A stretch of 64,000 bases of DNA from Eshraghiella sp045129695 (GTDB lineage Bacteria; Bacillota; Clostridia; Lachnospirales; Lachnospiraceae): the NCBI GenBank assembly GCA_045129695.1, contig JBGVJZ010000025.1, forward strand, positions 39,475 to 103,474, in the 5' to 3' direction. Positions 27,558-35,741 of this stretch are shown here, piece by piece. The translations under genes were made by a program, and so were the position numbers. The notes below the pieces were generated by a model. It was given only the letters and a program-made list of their open reading frames with translations. It was not told the origin of the DNA and searched no databases. The stretch's first letter is position 1. Every line of letters starts with the position of its first letter.

Positions 27558-28370
27558 TTACTGAAGTAATGAAAGAACACCCTGGTTACTCTGGTTAGCC
27601 TGAGCAAGCATTGACTGTCCTGCCTGAGCAAGGATAGAGTTCTTGCTGAATTCAACCATAGCTGAAGCCATATCTGTATCTCTGATAAGAGACTCAGCAG
27701 CCTGTGTATTCTCAGCTGTTGTATCAAGGTTAGCGATTGTGTGCTCAAGTCTGTTCTGAATAGCACCAAGTTTAGAACGCTGTGTTGATACTGTTGTAAT
27801 AGCTTTCTGTACTGCCTCCATTGCTGTACCAGCTGAATCAAATGAAGAAACACTAAGACCTGTTACTTCAAGCTTGCTAGCTGCTAATGAAGTAATAGAA
27901 AGCTCAATGTTCTGTCCTGAAAGTGCACCAACCTGAAGATTCTTGCCAGTGAATGATCCGTCAAGAAGATTCATTGTGTTGAACTGAGTTGTAGAAGAAA
28001 TTCTGTCTAACTCAGATGTAAGCTGGTCGATTTCCTGCTGAAGAGCATCTCTATCTACAGATGTGTTAGTATCGTTAGCTGCCTGAGTAGCAAGCTCGTT
28101 CATACGCTGAAGAATTGAATGTGCTTCGTTTAATGCACCTTCAGCTGTCTGAATAAGAGATACACCATGCTGTGCGTTGTCAGAAGCCTTGTTAAGACCC
28201 TTAATCTGACTTCTCATCTTCTCTGAGATTGAGAGACCTGCTGCATCATCACCTGCACGGTTAACTCTGTAACCTGAAGCTAACTGCTCTGTTGCCTTAG
28301 CCTGATTGTTTGTGATGATTCCTAACTGTCTGTTTGTGTTCATTGCTGTAAGATTGTGCTGAACTACCAT
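27558..28370 (-). CDS. hag: Flagellin (short, D0/D1 only)
   Basis: A 270-residue filament subunit. The N-terminal VQHNLTAMNTNRQLG and RINRAGDDAAGLSISEKMR-type helices and the C-terminal end (SMLAQANQSNQGVLSLLQ) are conserved. Only about 60 residues lie between the D1 halves, so the variable D2/D3 domains are missing, as in B. subtilis Hag. The ATG at 28370 follows AAGGAGG; the in-frame ATG at 28394 has no site. A sigma-D promoter and a leader with two CsrA-like sites precede it. The central Ser/Thr-rich segment offers possible O-glycosylation sites. Confidence 0.95.
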   Translation of the reverse strand: MVVQHNLTAMNTNRQLGIITNNQAKATEQLASGYRVNRAGDDAAGLSISEKMRSQIKGLNKASDNAQHGVSLIQTAEGALNEAHSILQRMNELATQAANDTNTSVDRDALQQEIDQLTSELDRISSTTQFNTMNLLDGSFTGKNLQVGALSGQNIELSITSLAASKLEVTGLSVSSFDSAGTAMEAVQKAITTVSTQRSKLGAIQNRLEHTIANLDTTAENTQAAESLIRDTDMASAMVEFSKNSILAQAGQSMLAQANQSNQGVLSLLQ

Positions 28371-28378
28371 AATATTTT

Positions 28379-28409
28379 CCTCCTTGAATTTCACCCGGCT
28401 TCCCTGCCG
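28379..28409 (-). promoter_or_regulatory. Putative CsrA-binding sites in the flagellin leader
   Basis: The flagellin ribosome site AAGGAGGA is one GGA-type target. Just upstream, CGGC and GCCG (28396-28409) form a stem whose loop AGGGAA shows a second target. This two-site layout, one in a hairpin and one over the Shine-Dalgarno, matches the known B. subtilis hag leader bound by CsrA. csrA and fliW lie in the same locus. Confidence 0.65.
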
Positions 28410-28470
28410 ATGTGTTGATTGATTATAGCGGTTACCCGCCAGGTTGTAAGTAACTCCCTTACTGTATTAT

Positions 28471-28496
28471 ATATCGGAGTAAATCTAAAATACTTA
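28471..28496 (-). promoter_or_regulatory. Sigma-D (FliA-type) promoter of flagellin
   Basis: Minus-strand TAAG (28493-28496), a 15-base spacer and CCGATAT (28471-28477) match the TAAA-N15-GCCGATAT consensus. The leader to the ATG is about 95 bases. Confidence 0.8.
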
Positions 28497-28520
28497 ACCC
28501 CAATTTATAATTTTTTTAAA

Positions 28521-29000
28521 TTATTTTTTCCTGTCAAGAAAATACGGTTCAGAAGATATATTGTTCATGGTCTTATAATAATTCGCCGCAAGCTCTCTGC
28601 TCTTCTTCATCTGACGCGCTTCCTTCTTAAGACTTGAAAATCTGCTCTTAATAAGCTCCTTATTACCTGACTCCATTACCATAAGGGCGGCACTCTTATC
28701 CATTATCAGAGTAATGCTCTGCTGCAGTCTCTGAATGTCATCCCTATATAATTCCTTCTTATACTCAATCTGAGCCTTAACATTATCATATAGTATTTGA
28801 AAGCCTCTGTCAAGTTTTTCTATTTCATTTATTAATGCTGCTTTCTGCTCCACATTAGTATTAAAGGCTTCATCATCAAATTGTTCTTTGGTAACAATAT
28901 CCTTCTGAACATTGGTCAAAGCAGCAAGTTCGTCAAGTATTGTTATTTTCTTATTAAGACTCTCTTCAAGTACCAGTAAATAATTTTTCGTGTTTTCCAT
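28521..29000 (-). CDS. FliT/FlgN-like flagellar chaperone
   Basis: A 159-residue, almost fully helical, charged protein (LEESLNKKITILDELAALT, then YDNVKAQIEYKKELYRDDI). By size, coiled-coil character and position after fliS it fits a FliT-type export chaperone for FliD; the FlgN fold is similar and sequence alone cannot separate them. The start follows GGAG, 15 bases after fliS. Confidence 0.6.
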   Translation of the reverse strand: MENTKNYLLVLEESLNKKITILDELAALTNVQKDIVTKEQFDDEAFNTNVEQKAALINEIEKLDRGFQILYDNVKAQIEYKKELYRDDIQRLQQSITLIMDKSAALMVMESGNKELIKSRFSSLKKEARQMKKSRELAANYYKTMNNISSEPYFLDRKK

Positions 29001-29015
29001 ATAATCTCCTGAAAA

Positions 29016-29405
29016 CTATTCTCCAACGGCATTTTTGGTTGCCACCATAACTTCCTTCCATGTGTCTCTCATCCCTCTAAGGTGTACAAGACACTCTTCA
29101 AGAATATTTATATCTTTTTTCAAATTAGCTTCAACAAGTCGTCTCAAAAGATACTCATATACAACATCAAACTCTTTTGCTACCGGATATTTAAAATTAA
29201 GTGTTGATCTGAACTCTTCAATTATTCTCTGTGCCTTCATTATGTTATTATGAGCTTTCGTTATATCCTTCTTTTCAATGCTCATTATTGCAATATTAAT
29301 GAATTTAATCGCTCCTTCATAAAGCATCAGTGTAAGTTCCGCAGGTGTAGCGGTTAAGATTTTCTGTTTCTGGTATGTATCATATCCCGCTGAGTTATTA
29401 ATCAT
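29016..29405 (-). CDS. fliS: Flagellar export chaperone FliS
   Basis: FliS (129 aa) binds flagellin in the cytoplasm and stops premature assembly. YDTYQKQKILTATPAELTLMLYEGAIKF is the family signature. It lies directly after fliD (19-base gap) with GGAGG before the ATG. In B. subtilis FliS also promotes the FliW-Hag interaction, and both partners are encoded nearby. Confidence 0.95.
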   Translation of the reverse strand: MINNSAGYDTYQKQKILTATPAELTLMLYEGAIKFINIAIMSIEKKDITKAHNNIMKAQRIIEEFRSTLNFKYPVAKEFDVVYEYLLRRLVEANLKKDINILEECLVHLRGMRDTWKEVMVATKNAVGE

Positions 29406-29424
29406 TTATGAACCTCCTTGTTCA

Positions 29425-31437
29425 TCAGCCCCCAAGCATACTTGACAGTGCAGTCTGCTGTGACTGTAGTTTGGAGAGTGCTGTTTCCATTGCAGAGAAC
29501 TTCTGATAATATGACTCCTCATATTTATCCAAACGTTCTTCCCAGTCATCTATTTTGCTCTGATATTCACTATACTGGCTTGACATCTGTTTATCATTAT
29601 AAATTGTAAAAGCACTGCTGAGTGAGCTTGTAGACATTTTCTTACCCAAAGTATTATATATATTCTGTGACAGTTTCTGAAAATATTCAATAACTGCATC
29701 CGGGTCTTCTGAAATGGCAGCCATTAACTTATCTGCATTACCTGAGGTAACAGAATCATCTGCATCACCATCAATATGCAATACGCTTCTGTTTTCCTTA
29801 TCCGTAGTGAAGTATCCGCCGGTTCCAATTCCCAGGGAAGAAAGCGAGTAACTCTTACCATTGACCGTCAGGCTAAAGGACAGAAATTCTGTTCTTAATG
29901 AAGAAGACAGACTGCCAAGAGTTGCATCCCTTCTGAGAAGTGACTCTTTAATCTTTTCTTCCCAATCCTCAATCTGCTTCTCCGTCATGGCCTCCTTCTC
30001 ATCATCTGTAAGAGGCTCATATCCATCTGCTGAGTCTGCATAATATAGGCCATCAATGTAGGAAATCATCTCATTATAAGCAGAAAGCATTGACTTAATC
30101 TTATTATAAATTCCCTCTGTGTCAACTGCTGTATTAATTGTTACCGCATTATCTTTTTCCACAATGTTGCCATTCTCATCAACCTCTGTTGTAACAGTAG
30201 TTGATGTAGCGTTAATATTTAATCCATTAATTGAGAATGAATTGGTATTAGAGGTAAATGTAGCACCATTAAGCTTGATAATTGCATCCTTTCCGACAAT
30301 TCTTGCTGAATCGGAAGAATTGCTAAGGATTCCGCTATCATATCTGCTTACAATATCTTTGGCAATATTAATTTCATCATTAATATCTGTTTCAATTTCT
30401 GCACGAATAGCTGCATTAAGTTCATCAATCTTCGCCTGAAGAGCATCCGGGTTATCAAGCAATGGCTGATTCTCATCCACAATCGCCTGTTGCTCTGCAA
30501 GCTTAGTGTTATTATCATCTATCTGTTTCTGCAGCTTATTCTGAGCCTCGCTAAATGCCTCTTCTGTATCATAATCCTCTGCTTTTAATTCATCCAACTG
30601 CTTCTGCAATTTCTCATTACTCTCTGTAAGGCTTTTGATGCTGTCATTAGCGCTCTTAACAGCATTCGTCAACGATGATGTATACGAATCAACTGTCCAT
30701 TTAGCCGACTCAAACCTCTCAACTGCTTCTACTGCTGCATCAAAATCATCTGCAGCATATTCTCTGTATCTCTTTAATTCTGTTGTCTCTTCTCCATCAA
30801 CATCCGTAAAGGACACAAGTCCAAGCTTACTTAATGCATCAAATCCCTCTGAGTCTCCTGCTGTAAGAGAAAACTCCTTTGCGGCACCCGATGTTGTAGA
30901 ACTGATGAAAAATCGTCCGGTTCCATCATCGAAGGTCGCTGTTACACCGGCCTCCTTAAGTCGTGCTGTAAGTTTGGCAACGGACATATCTCCGGATAAA
31001 TCAATTTCCTTATCACCAACCATTACAGAGCCCGAGGTAATACCAAGGTCTGAAAGCTTAGTGTTATTAGTAACCTTATCACCTGAGGCTGAAGTAATTT
31101 CTCCTCCGGTCATATATCCGGAAGCTGCCAACTGTTTAACCGCCAGTGATTGTGTAGAGGTTACTGCTCCTGCTGAAGCAGATACCTGCGCAACCTTACT
31201 GTCTGTAATAGTTGTTGTTCTAAGATTATAGCCTGATGAATATCTCATATTGGACAATGTAGAAGTATAAAATCCATAAACCTTTGTATTTACTTCTTTC
31301 CATGCATCCATTGTCCATTCAAGCTTAGTCTGCTTCTTAACATAACTGTCCTTCTTGGTCGAATAAGCAGCTACCAAGTCCTTAACGATTGCATCTGTAT
31401 CGAGTCCCGAAGACATTCCGGAAAGTCTGATAGGCAT
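29425..31437 (-). CDS. fliD: Flagellar filament cap protein FliD
   Basis: FliD (670 aa) caps the filament and folds flagellin at the tip. The N-terminal PIRLSGMSSGLDTDAIVKDL and the C-terminal D1 helix ending in SQQTALSSMLGG are present. It is longer than the roughly 500 aa of B. subtilis because of an insertion at about residues 255-350, a heptad-like coiled coil (NEKLQKQLDELKAE, NKLQKQIDDNNTKLAEQQ). The ATG follows AAAGGAGG. Co-transcribed with flaG and fliS. Confidence 0.95.
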   Translation of the reverse strand: MPIRLSGMSSGLDTDAIVKDLVAAYSTKKDSYVKKQTKLEWTMDAWKEVNTKVYGFYTSTLSNMRYSSGYNLRTTTITDSKVAQVSASAGAVTSTQSLAVKQLAASGYMTGGEITSASGDKVTNNTKLSDLGITSGSVMVGDKEIDLSGDMSVAKLTARLKEAGVTATFDDGTGRFFISSTTSGAAKEFSLTAGDSEGFDALSKLGLVSFTDVDGEETTELKRYREYAADDFDAAVEAVERFESAKWTVDSYTSSLTNAVKSANDSIKSLTESNEKLQKQLDELKAEDYDTEEAFSEAQNKLQKQIDDNNTKLAEQQAIVDENQPLLDNPDALQAKIDELNAAIRAEIETDINDEINIAKDIVSRYDSGILSNSSDSARIVGKDAIIKLNGATFTSNTNSFSINGLNINATSTTVTTEVDENGNIVEKDNAVTINTAVDTEGIYNKIKSMLSAYNEMISYIDGLYYADSADGYEPLTDDEKEAMTEKQIEDWEEKIKESLLRRDATLGSLSSSLRTEFLSFSLTVNGKSYSLSSLGIGTGGYFTTDKENRSVLHIDGDADDSVTSGNADKLMAAISEDPDAVIEYFQKLSQNIYNTLGKKMSTSSLSSAFTIYNDKQMSSQYSEYQSKIDDWEERLDKYEESYYQKFSAMETALSKLQSQQTALSSMLGG

Positions 31438-31454
31438 ATTAATCTTCCTCCTTT

Positions 31455-31826
31455 CTAACCTCTCTCATCAAGGAATACACCTGCAAGTTCCCATACTTTG
31501 GCAATCATATCCAAAGTCTCCTCTGCCGGGAATTCCCTGATAACTTTATCTGTGTCCTTGTCAACAATTTTAATTGTTACACGATTAGTTTCTTCATGAT
31601 AACCATACTGTGCTACCGTGTTCGGATTAATCTTCTTATTGATATCCGAGATAGCCTGTTTAACCGTGCTCTCAGAAGGAGCATTTTTCTGTGAAGACTC
31701 TTCCGTACTCGAAAAATTCTCACCTGTTACAGCTGTTGTGCTGATGTCAGGAGTGCCTCCAGTACTCTTAACCTCCGTTGTTACGTAGGACTGGCCTCCC
31801 ATGTTGTTAATTCCATCAATCTTCAT
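31455..31826 (-). CDS. flaG: FlaG family flagellar protein
   Basis: A 123-residue protein. The first half is Ser/Thr-rich and probably disordered. The second half (AISDINKKINPNTVAQYGY, then KDTDKVIREFPAEETLDMI) is the FlaG domain, linked in other species to filament length. It has GGAGG before the ATG and lies 18 bases before fliD, with its own sigma-D-like promoter upstream. Confidence 0.9.
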   Translation of the reverse strand: MKIDGINNMGGQSYVTTEVKSTGGTPDISTTAVTGENFSSTEESSQKNAPSESTVKQAISDINKKINPNTVAQYGYHEETNRVTIKIVDKDTDKVIREFPAEETLDMIAKVWELAGVFLDERG

Positions 31827-31901
31827 TTAATAACACCTCCATGTGTTTAATGTAATTAATTTGCGAAGCAAACTAATTGCTATTGTAATTTCCTTATATT
31901 T

Positions 31902-31929
31902 ATTTCGGCATAAGATTAAAAATAGTTTA
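31902..31929 (-). promoter_or_regulatory. Sigma-D-like promoter of flaG-fliD-fliS
   Basis: Minus-strand TAAA (31926-31929), 16 bases, then GCCGAAAT (31902-31909). It lies just after the csrA stop. A hairpin (TTTGC/GCAAA near 31860-31880) follows in the leader. The -10 differs from consensus at one base. Confidence 0.55.
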
Positions 31930-31931
31930 CA

Positions 31932-32150
31932 TTACCCCAATAAATTTTTCAAGGCTTCAATACCATCTGAAACACTTGCAGCCTTATTAGCTTCCTGAAT
32001 CTGGAGATAAACCTCTTTACGATATACCGGAACTGATTTAGGAGCAGTTACGCCTATTTTAACCTGATCACCCTTGATATCAAGAATAGTAATCTCAATG
32101 TCATTATTAATAACTATTGATTCATTCTTTTTCCTGGATAAAGCTAACAT
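31932..32150 (-). CDS. csrA: Carbon storage regulator CsrA
   Basis: A 72-residue RNA-binding translational repressor. LALSRKKNESIVINNDIEI and the C-terminal GVTAPKSVPVYRKEVY are canonical. It overlaps fliW by one base (TAATG), so the two are translationally coupled. The expected target is the hag leader; FliW released from flagellin antagonises CsrA in the B. subtilis model. Confidence 0.96.
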   Translation of the reverse strand: MLALSRKKNESIVINNDIEITILDIKGDQVKIGVTAPKSVPVYRKEVYLQIQEANKAASVSDGIEALKNLLG

Positions 32151-32614
32151 TATACCTCCTCCTTTTTCAGCTTCTCAATACAGTCATATACATTGTATCT
32201 GACTACATAGTCTTCATTATTAACTATAATCTGACATCCTTTTTTGGTAATCGTATTAATTATCAATGGTGCTTTTGTATTTGCCGTCATCTGTGTTAAA
32301 TCGGAAGGAACAGTGAGAACGCATAACACGAGTAAGTCTTCGTCAGAATTATATTCTCCGATTGGAGCAAGCCACTCATCCTCCACGATTGGACTGTATT
32401 CATTAAATATATGACCCGGATCAATAACTGAGAAAGCCAGTTCACTTTCTTCTAATGACTGCAACCACATGATGCCCTTACCGGACTGCTTCTCAGAGTT
32501 AAAAATCAATGCATATCGTGTATACTGCTCAAAACCCATCAAGCCGGCTTCAAAAGTTATGATTTTCTCATCTTCGATTTCCATTTCCCCAAACAATCTA
32601 GAATTAACCTGCAT
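32150..32614 (-). CDS. fliW: Flagellar assembly factor FliW
   Basis: FliW (154 aa) binds flagellin and allosterically blocks CsrA. The family stretch ITFEAGLMGFEQYTRYAL is at residues 19-36 and LCVLTVPSDLTQMTANTKAP near 113. AAAGGAG precedes the ATG. It is coupled to csrA. Confidence 0.95.
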   Translation of the reverse strand: MQVNSRLFGEMEIEDEKIITFEAGLMGFEQYTRYALIFNSEKQSGKGIMWLQSLEESELAFSVIDPGHIFNEYSPIVEDEWLAPIGEYNSDEDLLVLCVLTVPSDLTQMTANTKAPLIINTITKKGCQIIVNNEDYVVRYNVYDCIEKLKKEEV

Positions 32615-32629
32615 AACGCTTCTCCTTTT

Positions 32630-34105
32630 TTAAATGTAATTCAATAATGACTGCTTAACACAATCAGATGCTGCCGTTAAAGCCGCCTCATACAATGTTC
32701 CTGCTGCCGAAAGCTTAACAACTGTATCCTCAAGTTCTGCATCTTCATTTTTGGATTTCAAATCACTGAAAGTCGTTTTCTGTTCAGTAAGTCTGCTCTT
32801 GGTAAGCGTAAGTCGTTTACTTCTCGCACCAAGGTCTGCAAGCTGAAGGTCAACTACCTGCTGATACCCTCCCACTCTGGTAATTTCCTTAGAGAAGATA
32901 CTCTCCATATGTTCTATTGCATAATCAAGTTCTCTTTCACATGCCTCAAGCATTGTTGTAATTGATTCCTTTTCTGTATCAGAATATATCTCACTGCCAT
33001 ACATATCTTCTAACTTCTTAATCTTATCCTCGATATCAGCAACATTCTGAAGTGCATTACACATATCATCAATATCTCTTGCTATTTTATAACTGAGAGT
33101 ATCCTTACCTAAAGTGTTAACCTTAAGGCTCTGGTTGAAGTTAATTGCATAATTAATATTCTGACCGCCTTCTGTCTGGGTATATACAATAGGATTAGCG
33201 TCATCTGTAATATCCGTACAGTTAAAATACATTTCCGGCCTCGCATCACCCTTTGCAAAGCTGTCCTTCTGATATGTAAAAGATATATCCTTCGCATTTC
33301 TGAAGGTATTGTACAAATCGTCACTAATAATTAATTCACCTGTATCATATACAAAGTAGATTTCATTAGTTCTTGTTTTATAATCAGGATCTGCAGCTAT
33401 TGCTTCCATCTCCTCATGCGTAACAGCCTGTGTAATCGAATATGCGGTTCCATCCACTGTAACATCACTGTAGTTCTCACCTGAACACCATTCATAAGCG
33501 ACTCTCAATCTGTGTACTGTTATACCATCCGGCATATCTGCAGCATCAATATCTGTTATTGTCTCATCATCCACCGGTCTGCGGATTATCATAGATTTAT
33601 CCATATCATTTCCGGTAAATTTCTCTTCAATCTTATATGCCTTATTGGCATCTTCATCAGTAAGGAAGGTAAATGAGGTATCAGTCTTATAACCGGTAAA
33701 ACAATATCTTCCTGCATAATCTGCATTAGCTTCTGCATATAATGCGTCCTTATACTGCTGGAGCACCTCAATAATCGCACCTCTGTCATTTGATGTGAAC
33801 TGATCCGATGCACCCTGATCACAATATTTATATATATCCGATAAAATTGAATCCATATTATCAAGTGAACTCTGCGAAACCTCCAGCCATGATTCAGCAT
33901 CCGGAATATTACTTGTAAGATACTGTTCAATTTCTGCAAGACTTGAACGCAAGGATAGTGCTCTGATTGCTACGATTGGATCATCAGATGGTCGGGTTAT
34001 TTTCTTCTCAGTTGCCATCTGGTTCTCCAAATCCGCCAGATTATTTTTTGATTTACCAACATTTCTCAGTGTTGAGTTCATCATCATGGTATTTGTAATT
34101 CTCAT
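32630..34105 (-). CDS. flgL: Flagellar hook-filament junction protein FlgL
   Basis: FlgL (491 aa) joins hook and filament. MRITNTMMMNSTLRNVGKSK and KKITRPSDDPIVAIRAL are the flagellin-like N-terminal helix, and the C-terminal helix is AAGTLYEAALTAASDCVKQS. The middle (about 150-340) is expanded compared with the roughly 300 aa of B. subtilis FlgL, giving extra surface domains. GGAGG precedes the start. Confidence 0.93.
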   Translation of the reverse strand: MRITNTMMMNSTLRNVGKSKNNLADLENQMATEKKITRPSDDPIVAIRALSLRSSLAEIEQYLTSNIPDAESWLEVSQSSLDNMDSILSDIYKYCDQGASDQFTSNDRGAIIEVLQQYKDALYAEANADYAGRYCFTGYKTDTSFTFLTDEDANKAYKIEEKFTGNDMDKSMIIRRPVDDETITDIDAADMPDGITVHRLRVAYEWCSGENYSDVTVDGTAYSITQAVTHEEMEAIAADPDYKTRTNEIYFVYDTGELIISDDLYNTFRNAKDISFTYQKDSFAKGDARPEMYFNCTDITDDANPIVYTQTEGGQNINYAINFNQSLKVNTLGKDTLSYKIARDIDDMCNALQNVADIEDKIKKLEDMYGSEIYSDTEKESITTMLEACERELDYAIEHMESIFSKEITRVGGYQQVVDLQLADLGARSKRLTLTKSRLTEQKTTFSDLKSKNEDAELEDTVVKLSAAGTLYEAALTAASDCVKQSLLNYI

Positions 34106-34123
34106 GATATTCCTCCTTTTCGA

Positions 34124-35737
34124 TTACAAGCCTGTTTCTTCTATAAGCTTGCTGTAAATCTGCTGCATAACAGAAATTACTTTTGATGACAGATTATACG
34201 CCTCTTTGAATTTTACCAAATCCACGGCCTCTTCGTCCTCATCAACACCGCATATTGACAATCTCTGATTTGCAACAGTTGATTTAATATTATCGTAATT
34301 CTCTGAAAAAGTTCCCGCTCTCTTTGTATCAATGGCGATTACAGAAACAATTGTCGAAAGATACTCACTGAAAGTACCATTATTAAGTATTTTCTCATCC
34401 TTGAGTTTGTATAATGCAGTTACCATATCAACATTAGCAGCACCCTGCGTAGGGTCATATGAATACGGAAGCAATGATAAATCCTTGACGATTTCCGGAT
34501 TAACTGTTGCATTAGCGGCATTTATATATGATTCACCATAAGAATTGGTAAAAAAGTCAATTACCGAATCATCATCACCTTTAATCGTTGCATTAACCGC
34601 ACCTGTGAAAGTACGCATAAACTCATTAATCTGCTGCTGATAATAAGGAATTCCCTTATATGTTGAGTTACGATAAGGAGCAACTACTGTTGTAAGCTCT
34701 TTCCGATAACCCTGTGCTACAAGATCATTGTACTCTGTATCAGTCAAATCATATACGCGAACCACTTCCCCATCTCTCTGGTAAAATTCGCCGTCCCCAT
34801 TTACCATTCCAAGAATCTCATATCCGCTGTTACAGCCATCTCTTATCTCAATTGCTGCCTTCAAAGAGCCTCTCATAGCACTGTTATAAACATTAAATGT
34901 GAGACCATTATTCCATTTAAGCTGATAAAGTCCATCAATATCACTGGCATTTCTGCGGTCACCGGATTCCCTTGCTTCGCAGAGAATTGTATTATAGCTG
35001 TATGAATCAACAAGAATCTGGTCATTAATATACACCGTATACTCGGTTGCACCATTTCCCAGCTGCTTCTCAGAAATTGACGTATTAATATACTGTGAAA
35101 GTTCATCAACCAAAAGGTTTCTTGTGTCTCTTAAATCGTTGGCATCTCCACCATTAATTTCTATAATATTAATCTGTTTATTGAGTGAGGCAATCTGTTC
35201 TGCCTTGGTATTAATGGCATCAACAGTTGTTTTAACCTCGTCATTAGCAGATTTCTGAATATCTGCAAGGTTTACAGACAAAGTATTAAAATAATTACAG
35301 ATACTCAGTGAATAATTCATAAACTGGTTCCTGTTAACCTCGCTGGTCGGATCGTTTGTCAGATTCATAATTGTGTTAAAAAGATTCTGGTATTCTGTTT
35401 TAAATCCTTCAAGAGTAAACTCATCCAGGTAATCCTCTGCAAGAAGTGAATATCTCTCAAGTGTTGAATATTCACCATAGTTAGCATTATTGTTCCAAAA
35501 TTTATTATCGTAATATGAACTTCTGAGCTGTTCGATTGAATTAACCACAACACCTGTTCCAACTGTTCCATAGGTAGAGTATACCCTGATGGAAGATGAT
35601 GGTGACATATCCGCATACTGCTTGGTATAGCCCTCTGTATTAACATTGGATATATTATGTGCTGTTGTATTAATAGCAATATTACTGGCAGAAAGTCCTG
35701 AACCTGCTATTGTCAGTCCAAAAAAAGTATTAGCCAT
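34124..35737 (-). CDS. flgK: Flagellar hook-associated protein FlgK, second copy
   Basis: A 537-residue FlgK-type protein. The rod-like N-terminus GLTIAGSGLSASNIAINTTAHNISNVNTEGYTKQ and the C-terminal helix (VDLVKFKEAYNLSSKVISVMQQIYSKLIE) are typical. It lies 4 bases after another, longer FlgK gene and clearly diverges from it. GGAG precedes the ATG. It may form part of a mixed hook-filament junction or replace its neighbour under some conditions. Confidence 0.88.
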   Translation of the reverse strand: MANTFFGLTIAGSGLSASNIAINTTAHNISNVNTEGYTKQYADMSPSSSIRVYSTYGTVGTGVVVNSIEQLRSSYYDNKFWNNNANYGEYSTLERYSLLAEDYLDEFTLEGFKTEYQNLFNTIMNLTNDPTSEVNRNQFMNYSLSICNYFNTLSVNLADIQKSANDEVKTTVDAINTKAEQIASLNKQINIIEINGGDANDLRDTRNLLVDELSQYINTSISEKQLGNGATEYTVYINDQILVDSYSYNTILCEARESGDRRNASDIDGLYQLKWNNGLTFNVYNSAMRGSLKAAIEIRDGCNSGYEILGMVNGDGEFYQRDGEVVRVYDLTDTEYNDLVAQGYRKELTTVVAPYRNSTYKGIPYYQQQINEFMRTFTGAVNATIKGDDDSVIDFFTNSYGESYINAANATVNPEIVKDLSLLPYSYDPTQGAANVDMVTALYKLKDEKILNNGTFSEYLSTIVSVIAIDTKRAGTFSENYDNIKSTVANQRLSICGVDEDEEAVDLVKFKEAYNLSSKVISVMQQIYSKLIEETGL

Positions 35738-35741
35738 TTAA

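Noticed and set aside
30635..31231. A 198-codon open frame antisense to fliD
   Set aside because: Ser/Val-rich low-complexity shadow of the FliD reading frame.
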